Below are positions 1 to 11,453 of a stretch of DNA of 64,000 nt, one piece after another (the stretch's first letter is position 1; each line of letters opens with the position of its first letter). Location of the stretch: contig CM030833.1 in assembly GCA_018105865.1 (NCBI GenBank), forward strand, positions 13,484,381 through 13,548,380. Direction: 5' to 3'. The position numbers were made by a program, and so were the translations under genes. Under the pieces are notes generated by a model. That model saw only the letters and a list, made by a program, of their open reading frames with translations. It had not been told where the DNA came from and made no database searches. This DNA comes from Metaphire vulgaris. Lineage: Eukaryota; Annelida; Clitellata; Crassiclitellata; Megascolecidae.

Positions 1-1464
1 GTCCCACACCAGGCAGCGGCCGGCTTGCCACGGAATCATGGTCATGCCGTCCGGTCTCTTTCCATCGGATCTGAGAAGACCGGGCGGTTCCTTGGCCGAT
101 GGTATGCCAGCTCGTACCAGGGCCCGGTAGACTACGTCATTGAGCATGGAATGACGTGCAAGGCGACCTGGTCCGAGTTTGCAGGAGAGTCCATGGGACC
201 CATTCTCCTGGACCTGCTCTCCACAGGGACAGAGATGCCGCTCACAGATAAAAGCGCCAAGACGGAGACCCACTGCAACTCTGGTTGTCTCGTCGTCCAA
301 GCGCAGACCGCAAGAGCTGATGGGCAGCGCATGAAGCCAGTCGCTGGCGTGTTCCGCTGCCACTGCTCTTAGGCGGGCCTGATGGTATTGGCTAAGGTCG
401 GAGCTAAGCAAGTTGGAAATCTCCCTGAGAATTATTGGGCGGTCCCAAGTGGCCTGCTTATCGAGTGAGCCTGATGCTGGAATGGGGATCTGGCTCTCTA
501 GGCTCCATTTGGTGAGAATTGCAGCCTCGTGTGAGTCAATGGCCAGCCCAGCCTTCTGGAGAATGGATGACTGGAGTCCGCGGGTGCTCGCAGCTGAAGC
601 CAAAAAGGCAGAAGATGCCAGCGAAGACACCCGACGAATGCCCAGTCCGCCATCTCTAATAGGCAGCGTGGCCTGAACCCATTGGTGGTCTGAGAGGCGC
701 ATGTTTAGGATCCTGCTCAGTCCCTGGCGCATTGTGTCGTCAAAACTTTCCAGTAAAGGATGGCCGGTGCAAGGAGTGCAGCGCAACGTGTACAGCAGCT
801 TTGTGTGAGTGAGGGACATTTTAAGAAGGATTAGGGCGTCCTGCGTGTGTATTAATGGTAAGCGGCTCAGTGCAGTGTGCAGTTCGGTTATGCGCCGCGA
901 CATAAGGGTCTCGAAGGCCTCCGCGGTAGAGAGGGGTGCCCCTAGCAGGGTGGCTTCCTGTGGGTGGATGCTCTGAAAGTGTTCGAGGACGGTGTTGGCG
1001 ATTGGAGCCGGGCCTTTGCAAACTACCTCGCACTTCTGATAGTTCAGTGAGAGGCCTAGCTCTGCACACCCTTCCTCGAGAACAGAGACATCTCCTGCCA
1101 CGACCTTTGCCTCCCCTCCCAGTGTGATGTCGTCCAGATACCCCAGTGTAAGGGTTGCTTTCAATTTCTGGAGGACAGATTGCACTGGGAGGCAGAAGAG
1201 GAGGGGGCCTAAGGGGTCCCCTTGTTGCGGGCCCATTTGCGATGGTAACAGATAGTGACCGAACTTGAGACTGCTTGGACTGCCATACGACAAATGTCCG
1301 TAGGCCGATAGCTCTGGCAGCAAATCTGCGAGGGCCGTCAACATGCTGTCCCTTAGCACGCTGTTGAAGGCGTTGCTAAAGTCGAGCTTCACCAGGACGT
1401 GGTTGTTGGGCATTGCCTCTAAGTAGCGTCTGGCTGAGTGAACGGCGGCCTCGCATCCACTGGG
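1..1464 (-). CDS. Non-LTR retrotransposon reverse transcriptase with probable restriction-like endonuclease, partial
   Basis: One minus-strand frame is open for 488 codons from 1464 to the window edge, with no stop. It was found by translating the reverse complement block by block. Reverse-transcriptase landmarks appear in order: a motif A segment FSNAFNSV (about 1380-1357), GPQQGDPLGPL (1233-1201) and the catalytic YLDD (1140-1129). Near the C-terminus come a CPCG...HGLSC Cys/His cluster (about 231-181) and RPDG followed by WD (about 57-1). That layout fits the CCHC finger plus PD-(D/E)XK endonuclease of R2/NeSL/CRE-type LINEs; the endonuclease assignment is inference. Function would be target-primed reverse transcription. 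The N-terminal side is cut abruptly at a CA/TA microsatellite at 1465, typical of 5' truncation, while the C-terminus continues off the window. The GC-richness and unbroken frame suggest a young insertion. Confidence 0.9.
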
Positions 1465-1506
<42 letters not shown>

Positions 1507-1566
1507 CATATATATATATATATATATGCAATATATATATGCAAAATATATAATGCAATATATAAC
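1465..1566. repeat. (CA)n/(TA)n microsatellite
   Basis: A short CA run passes into long TA runs interrupted by GCA. It abuts the truncated 5' end of the reverse-transcriptase ORF and may mark its insertion junction. Confidence 0.9.
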
Positions 1567-1730
1567 TATAACAGCAAGACCATTTAATTAATAACCGAAT
1601 ATCAGGCTGCATTTCTTTTTACATGCAATAAACTCAGAGCTCAAATTACCAGAGAGCCATTCACTGTTTTTTAAACTATAAAGGAAGCTCTTACGAAGGT
1701 TAAAACTCAAAATCCCAAAGGGGATCATCG

Positions 1731-2766
1731 GTTACAGATGGTAGCCGCCCCCATTATGACCACCCCCATTATGACCACTCCCAATATGGCTGCCTCTGTT
1801 ATGCAGCTAGAAATTATGCTGAGATCATAATATGTATACTTATTTTGCTGACTTATTTCACTATGCTGTAGAATTTGAAAAATGTCAGGGATAACATAGA
1901 AGGGACAGAGGCCTATTTGGTTGGTTTATTGTTAGCCTAATAGCTAATATTGCTTCTAAAATAAATTAGATAATGCTACACAAATTCTGTTTGGTATGTA
2001 CTAAATAGCTTGACTTCAAACAGAGATTCATTTATTATTTGGCTTAGGGGCCGTCCATTAATTATGTCAACAATTTTTTGGCAATGTTTGACCCCCTCTC
2101 CCCCTTGTCGACAACTGTCAACTTTCAGTTACCCTAACTTACCTCCCCCCATAATTACGTCAAAAACTTTTGAACCTCCCCCCTAAGATCAATTACAGGT
2201 CCCAATAACAAGGTTAATATTTTTCGCGGTGACCATTTTTTCCATTTATTGCTCATCTAGTGTCAAAATGTGGTGGTGATGACCTTTTTTACCATGCTTT
2301 TTTCCATTGTAATAATTAAGTAGTATTCCATGAAATTTCCTATTTTTATTATTTGTAAAAAGTGAAATTGTTGACGTCAACTTCTCTTGACCCCGCTCCC
2401 TCTGTCAACAACTGTCAAACTTTTTCAAACCCCTTCCCCCTAAATTGTTGACGTAATTAATGGACAGCCCCTTAATTATGCCTTACTATTGACTAATCAC
2501 ATACTCTTTAGTCTGTACCATAGCAAAATTAAGTAGGCTACTTGAGTTAGGCTACTGCATAATATCAACATAATAAATGATTGCAAATATGGATTCAAAA
2601 GGTGCCTACAGTTAAGTGATTGCAAACTAGAGATTACAGTTAAAAGTGGCAAGGCCGTAGGCAACACCAGTGATTAAGTCAACTGAAGAAATATGTCCAT
2701 TCTGGTAGCGCTGACCAACATGTGTGACAATACTCCATGGATAGAGCCTACAGTATCTCACTGTTG
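1731..2766 (+). repeat. Dispersed repeat, copy 1 (second copy at 30832-31335)
   Basis: The stretch from the ATTATG-rich start through GCAGCTAGAAATTATGCTG, TATTTGGTTGG and TAAATGATTGC matches 30832-31335 in the same order and orientation. No coding potential or terminal repeats are recognised. This copy is interrupted by the element at 2047-2471, which the other copy lacks. Homology beyond about 2700 is uncertain. Confidence 0.8.
2047..2471. mobile_element. MITE with GGGGCYGTCC ends and 3-bp TSD (TTA)
   Basis: The terminal inverted repeats begin GGGGCCGTCCATTAATTA and end with its near complement, and the TSD is TTA (2044-2046 and 2472-2474). The paralogous repeat at about 31094 has the empty site with a single TTA, which confirms the boundaries. 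Related copies lie at 8753, 27487 and 55237. A 3-bp TSD suits PIF/Harbinger-, Zator- or Academ-like transposons. No transposase is present. Confidence 0.85.
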
Positions 2767-3007
2767 TCATGGTAACATTGTAACAATTGTCTAGATCTCC
2801 AAAGAGTTAGGTTATCATCTTTGAAACAACACTCACGGTAAAATGGCGGAAAATTGGCGTCACTTTCGATTGTTAGACACAATGGTTAGACACTCTGCAG
2901 GGTAAACATTTCTTGACACACCCAATGCAAACTGGCGTCACTTTCTGATACCATAGACTCTGTCTTGTGATAAAGTCTATGGCTACTACAGCTATACTCT
3001 GGTCACA

Positions 3008-3279
3008 GTGGCAGGTTGCTTGTTCCCCCTCCATCCAAGACCGTGCAACTTGGCGGGAGATCCGTTAGACCGTACGTTACGCGAGGGAACTCTATCCTCT
3101 GGAACGCCTATATACCTAACAACGTGTCTATTGAATCTAACCTCGAATTGTTTGCAAAGAAGCTTAAAACGTACTTGTTTGATATATCGTATAAGTGCAG
3201 AATGTAAAGTGCTCTTGACTTTTGCCCTCAGCTGTGATTATTGCGCTACACAAATTGGCATTTTAACATAACATAACAT
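3008..3279 (+). mobile_element. CR1/L2-like LINE 3' end with AACAT tail
   Basis: The frame at 3016-3207 reads VPPPSKTVQLGGRS...LWN...ELFAKKLKTYLF, the conserved C-terminal tail of CR1/L2-group reverse transcriptases. It is followed by a short 3' UTR and an (AACAT)n tail. It is strongly 5' truncated and closely resembles 20051-20445. Confidence 0.8.
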
Positions 3280-3566
3280 CAGGTCCGTCTTTATGTGTTG
3301 GAAATTTGGCACTGTGCCCGGGGCCCAGCGCATCTAAGGGACCCCACGCTCTCCAGTCTTTTCATGTTTTGACCTTTTAAACCTCTTTTGCTTATAATTA
3401 TCATACTGCTGGAAGATAAATTAATTGAAAGATCAAGCACCAAAAACGTGATTATCTTTTCTTCTCTGCGTCAACTTTTTCGAGCATCAGAAAAAACAAC
3501 GCTTTTTCACCCCCGCCGAGGCCCCTCAGGCCGCCAGGTGCCTCACACTGGCAAAAGACGGGCCTG
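3280..3566. mobile_element. hAT-like MITE, TSD decayed
   Basis: The ends CAGGTCCGTCTTT and CAGGCCCGTCTTT (reverse complement) form an inverted pair. It is inserted right at the LINE tail. No matching 8-bp duplication remains, so boundaries rest on the inverted ends only. Confidence 0.5.
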
Positions 3567-3684
3567 GCTATATTATAGCCTATATTTCCGCTAATATATC
3601 AGAGCTGAGAGTACTTTCAGAATGCCGGGCGGGGGCGGTCATAACTGGGGCTGTCATAACTGGGGCAGTCATAACGGTGGTGGT

Positions 3685-4038
3685 CAGTGTTTATTCTATA
3701 GGCCTCCTCTGGGGGAATCCCCCCAAGTTGTAAAATTCTCTCCCAAAATTTCTATATGTTGCATTGGGGGATGGGAATTTCCCCCCAAAAGTGTGACGAG
3801 TGGGGGGTTTTCTTTTAAGAGGGGAAATATAAGGATTATCATTATTTTGCTTGGAGCATTGTGGAGGAGGATATGAAATAAAAGTAGATTACCTGTTTTG
3901 CTTGTCACCACATCCGGGAAAGAAAAAAATATAAAAATACAAAGGTAACGACCTTTTTGCTTGTCAAGGTTTTTAGGAAGACAAACCTTCCCCCAAACAT
4001 TTCAAACCCCCATGTCAAGGTGGCTAGAATAAACACTG
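3685..4038. mobile_element. hAT-type MITE, exact 8-bp TSD GTGGTGGT
   Basis: The ends CAGTGTTTATTCTA and CTAGAATAAACACTG are inverted, and GTGGTGGT flanks both sides (3677-3684, 4039-4046). It shares ends with 11454-11613. Internally it carries a GACCTTTTTGCTTGTCA copy of the A-tract motif. It is non-coding. Confidence 0.9.
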
Positions 4039-4084
4039 GTGGTGGTCATAATGTGAAGCTGTGAGCCTTGGTGGCCTAGACAAA

Positions 4085-4396
4085 CAGGCCCTCCGAGAGG
4101 GGGCAGGGGGGCAACTGCACAGGGGCCCGGCGGTCTGGAGGGGGCCCGGGCCGATGATGAATATGTATAATTAACAATAAAATGAATAATAACACTAAAG
4201 AATGGTTAAAATGTCAGTTCAGCAGAGGGGCCCGGCGAGCACAAGGGGGCCCGCGGGACAGCCGACAAGCAAAAAAAAGGTCGTCAACACTCCTAAACGG
4301 CTGACGAGCAAAAAAAAGGTCGTCAAGAAATTATTACTTCTCAAGGGCCCGTCGGCCATTCTGCACAGGGGCCCGGAATTTCTCTCGGAGGGCCTG
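4085..4396. mobile_element. hAT-type MITE, exact 8-bp TSD TAGACAAA
   Basis: The ends CAGGCCCTCCGAGAG and CTCGGAGGGCCTG are inverted; the TSDs are 4077-4084 and 4397-4404. It is the same family as 44290-44660, which is inserted in the opposite orientation. Two tandem copies of the GACRAGC-A-tract-GGTCGTC motif lie at about 4263 and 4303. Confidence 0.92.
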
Positions 4397-4459
4397 TAGA
4401 CAAATCTCAGCATTCTCAGAGGAGTCGCAGACCAGGTCTCGAGGCTTAATAACATAATA

Positions 4460-4590
4460 AGGATCTAACTCAACAAATAGAAAGCACAAACTCCTATCGC
4501 TTCGTGCGCAACATTACAGTCTACTGAGTCTAGGCCACTCTAGGGACTAGGGCCATCGCTTCTAACTCGATCGTTTTCTGCTTCTGTGTT
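4460..4590 (+). repeat. Dispersed repeat, copy A (copy B at 8025-8140)
   Basis: A shared core CTCAACAAATAGAAAGCAC, then TATCGCTTCG, then CTTCTAAYTCGA appears in both places in the same orientation. No ends, duplications or coding potential were recognised. Confidence 0.7.
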
Positions 4591-4823
4591 CAAACTTCAA
4601 AGGCAATGAAGAGTTCGGGGCGCAGAATCGTCGACCCTATTAATTTTGTTCCGTAAACTCTTACTCTGAAAATTAAATGGTTTCGAAATTTAAAAAAACA
4701 TTGCCAATTCTTTGTTAACCGGGCGACTGACCCTGCTACTGCGTTCATTATGGCTGAGGATGAACGCTGCCTTATAATGACGCTCCATGATAATGCTCGG
4801 TCGTGTTAAAGCAAGACAGTTAG

Positions 4824-5024
4824 CAGTGGCGTAGCGAGGCAAAGTGCCGCCTAGGGGCGAGAAAAAAGTGCCGCCTCCGAAAATTCCTGACAAGCAAAAA
4901 CAACCTTATCAACTTCCCTATAAATTTCCTGACCAGCAAAAAAAGTAAAAATTAAAAAATTAAAAAATCTCGAAAATGCGCCCGGGGCGGTTCGCCTCCC
5001 CTCTGCCCCCTCGCTACGCCACTG
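4824..5024. mobile_element. hAT-type MITE, 7/8 TSD
   Basis: The ends CAGTGGCGTAGCGAGG and CCTCGCTACGCCACTG are perfect complements. The flanks are ACAGTTAG and AAAGTTAG. Internally there are two GAC-AGCAAAAA motif copies. It is related by its ends to 22032, 47008 and 52055. Confidence 0.9.
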
Positions 5025-5032
5025 AAAGTTAG

Positions 5033-5985
5033 TCAGGCAATCGTGATTAGATCAGAAGCAAAAATCTGTTGAAAATGGAAGCACGCATGTACCCCACCCC
5101 CAGCAATCTATCGGTAGAGGATTTTTTACAGCTGCGCAATCCTAGGACCGCTCTAAATCCTTTTTCCAGCGAAGTCTCGTTCGTGTGTCGACGCACGTTC
5201 GTTCGTCTGAGTGTTCGTGAAAAACACGGTGGTAGAATTAATCGGTCCCAAGTGACAGAAATCGATGCAAAATGTCCTTCCAATTTGGCGCTTGAGTCCG
5301 GACGCAACTTGCCCATTGATCTGCGATGGAACGGGCGTCATCTGGACAGCTTTCCGGTGGTCAGTCGGTCCCCCTCCTCCTCCCCCCCTGACCAAATCGC
5401 GGACCATCGCTTTCCACGGACGCGTCTCAATCACTCCACTCTGAGAAAATCCCCGGGACCTTGCGTTGCCATGGCAACTCATTGGTATGGAAATTGATGA
5501 TAAATATTGACGGATAAATCTGTGGATGATTCTGTCGGCTTTGAATCGGATTCAAGCTGCTATCGCTTACTTTAAATGCAAACACTATACGTGTACACGT
5601 TTCATGCATGTTCCACAATCACAAGTTAGGCTACGTGCAAACATAATGTAGCCTATAGGCCTACGCCACAGTGTTGCATGCACACGCAGGGAGTGGGCTT
5701 TAAAATGCATGGTTTGTGCAACGCTTTATGCTGATGCCCAGTGAATTTTATGAAGGCGCTATAAGAAGCAAACATTTTTACCTGTAAGTTTTAGGATTTT
5801 GTATAAAAAATATTTCTAAAACCAACAAAATAACTTCTATAGAGCCAATTTAGTAATCGCACACGGCAACAGCCGATGGTAGCGCCGAAGCGGAACTGCA
5901 ACCCCCATTGTCAAATCCAATCTAGATTAACTATGGTATAGGCCTAAATTCTAACAGATCCGAGAGAACTAATTATGTCCGTAGG
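5033..5985. other. Unassigned sequence between transposons
   Basis: There are ORFs of up to 142 codons on the plus strand (5069-5497) with antisense partners, but I recognise no protein family, repeat end or splice pattern. TAGGCCTA occurs near 5654 and 5941. Confidence 0.5.
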
Positions 5986-5989
5986 CCCT

Positions 5990-6783
5990 ATGTTATTACA
6001 CTGTGTCCACTAACAACCAAATCATGGTATTCGGGCAACAAGATAGTGTTCACTAAGAGCGTGACAGTCAACGGAGACAAGATCGCACTCGTAACGGAAT
6101 TCGAATACTTTGGGAGTTTTACTGGCATACGATAACGACTGCAGCCAGGAGATAAAGAGAATAGCAAAAGCAACGGGAGCTCATATGCGTGTGGACAGTA
6201 GGGCCTATCAGCTAGCGCGAGTGAAGAAAATGGTGTTTTTTATAGGACGTGTAAGAAAACTGGTTCTTGAATTACGATAAGTGGCAGGCTTTAAAACAAT
6301 ATGGAAAAAAGGTAATGAAAGTCGAAACCAAACTGGAAATATTAAGAACGTGCATCTTCAGTGTAGGCTACTCAGTGGCGTCATTTCACACTTTTCTTGG
6401 GGGGGGCGAGAAATTTTGTAAAATTTTCTTTTCAAATTTTTTAAATTTTTTTTGAATTTTTTGACTGAGTTAGTTTGAGTTTCAAAAAAAAGTCGACGAC
6501 CTTTTTTTTTTTTTTTTTCGTCAGTTCTCTTTTTTTACGTTTAATTACAATTACAAAAAATAGTTGACGACCTTTTTTTTTTTTTTTTTTTGCTTGTCGG
6601 CCCTTCTTAGGTTATTAATACATTAGAAATTAATATTTTCATTTCTGGCTAGAATAAACACCCTGTTTTGTTGTTGTTGCTATTAATACATTATAGATTA
6701 ATATTTTCAAAGTCGACCCCAAACTGGAAAATGACGCCTCTGAGGCTACTACTCCACGCATCAGAAACTTTGACCATTAAATA

Positions 6784-6820
<37 letters not shown>

Positions 6821-7172
6821 AAGAGCGTCTGCTGGCTGTTGAAATGGCGGCAAAAATAAAGAACACAAAGATACGAGAAAGAATCAAGACCAAAATAAAC
6901 AAGCATCATGCAAATTGCAAACATTGATACGGAGAAACATGACCTTCTTCGGGCACGTAGGCCTATACAGGATGGAAGACAATAGACTGTTGAAGAAGAG
7001 TATGCTAGTAACAATGGTTGTAGAAAATCGAAGAGGCAGAACGAGAAGAGAGTGGTTAGATGACGTCGTGGAATGGTGGCATGCCGAGCTACACATCCTA
7101 ACCAGAGCAACGCAGGATCGAAAAAGATAGAGGCAAATTGTGAATCAGGCTGTCGACACCTACGGGTACACT
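5990..7172 (+). mobile_element. RTE-like LINE remnant, interrupted by a MITE
   Basis: Upstream of 6373 the translation contains TVNGDKIALVTEFEYFGSF and LEILRTCIF, and downstream of 6742 RLLLHASETLTIK. Further on come RNMTFFGHVGLYRMEDNRL and RRGRTRREWLDDV (about 6930-7080). This order is the connection/C-terminal region of RTE-type LINE reverse transcriptases. Stops and frameshifts make it a dead copy. The MITE 6373-6742 split it. Confidence 0.85.
6373..6742. mobile_element. hAT-type MITE, exact 8-bp TSD AGGCTACT
   Basis: The ends CAGTGGCGTCATTTCACA and AAATGACGCCTCTG are inverted; the TSD is at 6365-6372 and 6743-6750. The two A-tract motif copies here have T runs expanded to about 18-20. 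It is inserted into a LINE reading frame and shares an end type with 57074-58116. Confidence 0.92.
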
Positions 7173-7235
7173 GGATGATGATGATGATGACGATGACGAC
7201 GACGACGATGACGACGACGACGATGATGATGATGA
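7173..7235. repeat. (GATGAC)n-type microsatellite
   Basis: Mixed GAT/GAC triplets directly follow the LINE remnant and are probably its tail. Confidence 0.85.
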
Positions 7236-7324
7236 TTGCGTGAAGAAAAACGGTACGGTTCTCGTAAATTGTCGGCAGAACTTCCAAATAAAAACTGGTG
7301 TCTTGGTAATTTAGACTGGTTGCT

Positions 7325-7447
7325 TCCAGACTTGGAACCGGGTCACTGGGTCACTGGCCCACTGGGTCAATGGGTCATTCGGGTCATCTTTGTCCACCGG
7401 GTCAACGGGTCTCCGGGTCATCCTTATGACCCGGTTATAGACCCGGT
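7325..7447. repeat. Imperfect GGGTCA/TGACCC repeat cluster
   Basis: About ten GGGTCA-like units occur in both orientations at irregular spacing. A second cluster occurs at 12550-12870. GGGTCA resembles a nuclear-receptor half-site, but in a transposon-rich stretch this may be decayed satellite. Confidence 0.6.
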
Positions 7448-7786
7448 ATTAGTTAAAATCTTCGTCAGATGCTAAGCATGCAGAACTGCAGGTTCATCAA
7501 TCCCGGAAAGGCTGGAGAGACTGTCCGCTTGAAGGCTTGATATTAGTTAGGTCCACAGATACAAGTAGGCCTAATTGATTTTATCACCGAGGCCGGTATA
7601 TTGGTATTATATACTCTATGGAATGAAAAATTCTATGGTGTGATGACACAGAAGGCATTTCTTATAACTTCGTTATGACTTTGGGTGAAATTATGATTTG
7701 TTTGTTTTATTTTTTTTTGTTTTATTTGCGTGTCGTCTATTGAAAAAACGCAAAAAATAATTTAGGACGCTAAAAGCCCATTTTAC

Positions 7787-7964
7787 CCAGGATTTGGCAA
7801 GTGGGGGGGGGGTTGGGTTGGGGTGGCAACTTTTAATCATGGAGGGCCAACCATTTGTTGTTAGGTATGTAGTATTAAGTATAGGTCCCAACAGGGGGCC
7901 ATCAGGGGGCAGGCACTCAATAGGGGGTACGGACCCCCCGGACCCCTCTGTGGAACCGCCACTG
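7787..7964. mobile_element. hAT-type MITE, left end damaged
   Basis: It matches 14533-14727 nearly throughout, from CCAGGATTTGGCAAG to GGAACCGCCACTG. The CAGTGGCGG-type left terminus is missing here, so no TSD can be read. Confidence 0.7.
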
Positions 7965-8024
7965 CGTATAGACTACTGTAACTTTGCAGAAAGAGATTTT
8001 GCTGGAAAACAGAAAACCAACGGG

Positions 8025-8140
8025 CTCACAAGAACCTCACTCAACAAATAGAAAGCACAAACTTCTATCGCTTCGGGCGCCACATTAGGCTTACAGTCTA
8101 TAGATAGGGTAATCACTTCTAATTCGACTCGACACGGGCT
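8025..8140 (+). repeat. Dispersed repeat, copy B
   Basis: It matches 4460-4590 (CTCAACAAATAGAAAGCAC and following blocks). Confidence 0.7.
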
Positions 8141-8752
8141 GGTAGAATCACAGGCTTAAATGAGGCGAGAAATAATCATTTTTGCAGACACGAGGTTATA
8201 ACGCTACGAAATATCATTGTGCACAACTATGTTATTAGACCAACTCAGAGTCATGTCATAAACAGGTCTAGACCTGTCACCAGACCAGATTGTCAAGGTC
8301 AAATTGAGAAGGATTTCTCATATCAACTGTATGAGAACTCAGTAATTTATTTCAATCCAGCCGATAATTCACTGAATGATTTCCACGTCGAAAGCTAAAT
8401 TAGCGTTTAACATGACTGAATAAATCTGAACTGAATGACCCGACCAGCTCTAAACTTTGCGAAGCCCGATTCAATAGATTTGGCGAAACGTAGACTATAG
8501 AAAGCGCCTTCGAGTTTCATAATCTCGCCTTTTTCATCTGCATCGTCGCCTTTCTTCTCTCATCATTACGCCTAACGTCAAGGGCACTCAAACTTTTTAA
8601 AGCCGGTCCACATTGGGTCTTCCATTGTTCGCGAGGGTCCATAAGTTCCTAAGCCTACTACGGCGTAGTAGGTAACTATGAATAACAACTGGTTCTCTCA
8701 ACAGACTGTTATAAGTGAACCAATGCAACAGATACAAATAAAAATCTCAAAA
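8141..8752. other. Unassigned sequence
   Basis: No gene, repeat end or microsatellite was recognised in this 0.6 kb. Confidence 0.4.
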
Positions 8753-9184
8753 GGGGCTGTTCATTAATTATGTCAACAATTTTTGGGCAATTTTTGATCC
8801 CTCCCCTTTGTCAACAACTGTCAACTTTCAGTGACTCCCTTATAATTATGCCAAAAACTTTTGACCCCGCCCTCCAACTAAGATCAGTGACGGGTCTCCC
8901 TACAAAGTTTAGAAGGTTATTATTTTTGCGGCGATGACCTTACTTACTTTCCCTTACTTTTGTTCATCAAGTGTCATAATGTGTTGGTGACCTTATTTTT
9001 TGCTTGTCAGGCTTTTTCCATTGTAATAAATAGTATTCCATGAAATTTCCTATTTTTATCATTTGTAAAAAAATGAATTTGTTGACGTCAACTTCTCTTG
9101 ACTCCCTCTCCCCCCCCTCAACAACTGTCAAACTTTTTCAAACCCCTCCCTCCTATTTTGTCGACGTAGTTAATGGACAGCCCC
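8753..9184. mobile_element. MITE with GGGGCTGTYC ends, imperfect 3-bp TSD
   Basis: It starts GGGGCTGTTCATTAATTA and ends TTAATGGACAGCCCC. The flanks AAA and AAT differ by one base. Internally it matches 2047-2471 and contains GTGACCTTATTTTTTGCTTG, a clear A-tract motif copy in a non-hAT element. Confidence 0.8.
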
Positions 9185-9414
9185 AATGTGAATAATAAAT
9201 TTTAGACTTTATGATAGATTAGTGGCAATACCTCACCAGAAAAATGCTTTCTAGGTCATTAGTTAGCTTTCGTAACGGGATCTGGGGATATTGTTAATAG
9301 GCCTAATATTAGAAATAGACGGGGAGCTCTGGTAGGCCTACATATTTTAAAGAGTAGGCCAAAGTAAGTTAATATTTATAACAAAAACGACGACGACCAC
9401 CACAACAACAACAG

Positions 9415-9475
9415 CTGGATTTTAAGTGGTTTAGTGTGGGTTTTCCTGTGTTGAGAACCACTATAAAAATCAGGT
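9415..9475 (-). mobile_element. LINE/SINE 3' stem-loop relic
   Basis: The reverse complement reads AGTGGTTCTCAACACAGG...CTAAACCACTTAAAATCC, the conserved 3' stem-loop seen at the ends of the CR1-like LINEs at 17041, 28086 and 53757. No coding part remains. Confidence 0.6.
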
Positions 9476-10035
9476 TCAACATTTTTAATAAATATATCCC
9501 AAGAGCTTTGGCGATCAACATGAACTATCCTTACGGTCCGGACTGTGGACTGCTGCCCGCGGTTTGAGTATAGACCCTAACCCTGCCTAACGTAATCGTA
9601 TAGTACGGTATTAGTACCACTGTTTAAAGCAAACTTCTGTTTGACGCATGCTATAGCTTGAAACAGTATTTCCCAGTCCGTCGAAAATAAATCGAAAGTC
9701 ACAGTTGCACCCTGTTGTTCTCTAGATTAGATAAACGAATTTCAAATCGTCTAAATGCAAGTACACGTAATGTTCTAAATTTCACCAGTCTACATATAGG
9801 CTACGGGTGAACGTTTAGGCCTACTGGTAAACGGATAACGAGTATGGGTAGAACTCCCGTTCTCACGGCGTTCCATCATCCACTGCTGTGCCTATTGGAC
9901 TGACAATTACCATAATGGCATGATCTCAAATATCAAGAAATAGCTATAATGACATCGCAACAGATATATTAATATTAACAATAATAATATTTTTACAATA
10001 ATAATAATGCTTTCGGGCAACGCTATAGAAATTTC
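9476..10035. other. Unassigned sequence
   Basis: AT-rich DNA with one TAGGCCTA near 9815; no gene or element end was recognised. Confidence 0.4.
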
Positions 10036-10042
10036 GTGTTTA

Positions 10043-10071
10043 CTTTTTTACTTACTTACTTACTTACTTAC

Positions 10072-10140
<69 letters not shown>
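10043..10140. repeat. (CTTA)n then (AAT)n microsatellite
   Basis: A short CTTA run is followed by about 22 AAT units; it resembles the tail of an L2-like LINE (compare 27150-27165). Confidence 0.9.
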
Positions 10141-10728
10141 GGGCGAATTCATGTAGGCCTACATAAATCAGCTAACATTTTTCTTTTTATTTCTCGTCGT
10201 GAAATCGAACATTTCACACTTTGTTTGGCCTATTGCGTCCTTGTCTATATTCTCTACGGTAAATCGTGCTGCGGCGAACCATCGATCATTTTTCACACAC
10301 GCGATGTAGTTTGTAGGACAGGACAATCGCCGGACTAATCTCCTTAATCACCCATGGGTTCGGACGCAAATCAATCATTTCCACCCCTGGGTGGGGGGGG
10401 GGGTAGTCACCGACTTTTAGACTAAGCTACGAACTTAGGAGGCCATCACATTTATCAGTGAGGCCTATTGGTCGTAGTCGAGCAATCGGATTTGAAACGG
10501 AAATACAAGTCAACTTTGAGGTTTTTGTCAGCTTTAATTGACAAATGCATATATTTAAAAGTCAATCGCGAACCCATTTGAAATAGGGTTTTATTTAGAA
10601 TCCGCCATTATTTTTTCTAAATAAATACTGACATAAATTACTAAATTAGTTACTATTAACTAATTAAAACTAAAACTAAAATTAATTACTATGCCTACTT
10701 AAACTCTATACTCTCCCAATCTCCCAAG
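10141..10728. other. Unassigned sequence
   Basis: No feature was recognised apart from TAGGCCTA near 10156 and a G run near 10390. Confidence 0.4.
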
Positions 10729-10894
10729 CAGTGTTTTATACAGGCCTGATAGGGGAAATTCCCCTCCCAAAAACACAACAATCCCCCTCCCCAAATCCCA
10801 ACACTGACATAAATTTTTGCATTGAACTACATGTCTCTTCCCCTCCATGCAGTCCAGTCAATCTCCCCAGGCCTGTGATGTGGATAAAACACGG
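10729..10894. mobile_element. hAT-type MITE, exact 8-bp TSD CTCCCAAG
   Basis: The ends CAGTGTTTTATACAGG and GGATAAAACACGG are inverted; the TSD is at 10721-10728 and 10895-10902. The last two bases of the right end have diverged from CTG. Confidence 0.85.
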
Positions 10895-10919
10895 CTCCCA
10901 AGAGTAGACTGTTAAGCAA

Positions 10920-11300
10920 TCAGACTTCCCGAAGAACAACTAAATGTTCATAGCAGCGCCGTCTGGTGGTCGGGTTGAGCAGGAGGATCGCGCGTACAGA
11001 GTTGGTCTGTTGGCTTTTGGCGTATAGTGCTGTGGAGATGCCGCCTAATTTTTCGCGGATTGTTGTCTTAGTCGCGGACTCGCGGCGTTGTCTCGCCACC
11101 GATGAAGCAACGAACAGAAACAGCGTGTCACAAGTGACTGCAATATATGACTCAGAGCCATGCAGGAGCCCTGACTCTAAAGGACTCCGCTCCACTCCGA
11201 GTCTCCGGTTTATCGGCAAGATTACCGGCATGTGGCTGTGCAAGACATCGTGCGACCAATGGCCTGCATGAAAGCTTACAAGAAGATGGTCTATACTAGA
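10920..11300. other. GC-richer, apparently single-copy stretch
   Basis: Overlapping ORFs exist on both strands (plus 10966-11271, minus 10920-11318) and CpG is frequent. I recognise no protein family. It could be a first exon or promoter of an unseen gene, or unique intergenic DNA. Confidence 0.3.
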
Positions 11301-11453
11301 AACAGTTCTTCCCGTCAATTAATTATGGAACCTACTCTAGTATCCAATGCAGTCGGATTAATTAGCTAATCACTTCTGCTCTAGGTGTCTACGTGACAAA
11401 ATCACGAAAATTTGTGCATGCATTATTCATATGGTTTTACAGGATATCGTGCG

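Noticed and set aside
5069..5497. 142-codon plus ORF
   Set aside because: The antisense strand is also open, there is no family resemblance, and there are no splice or repeat clues; left as unassigned.
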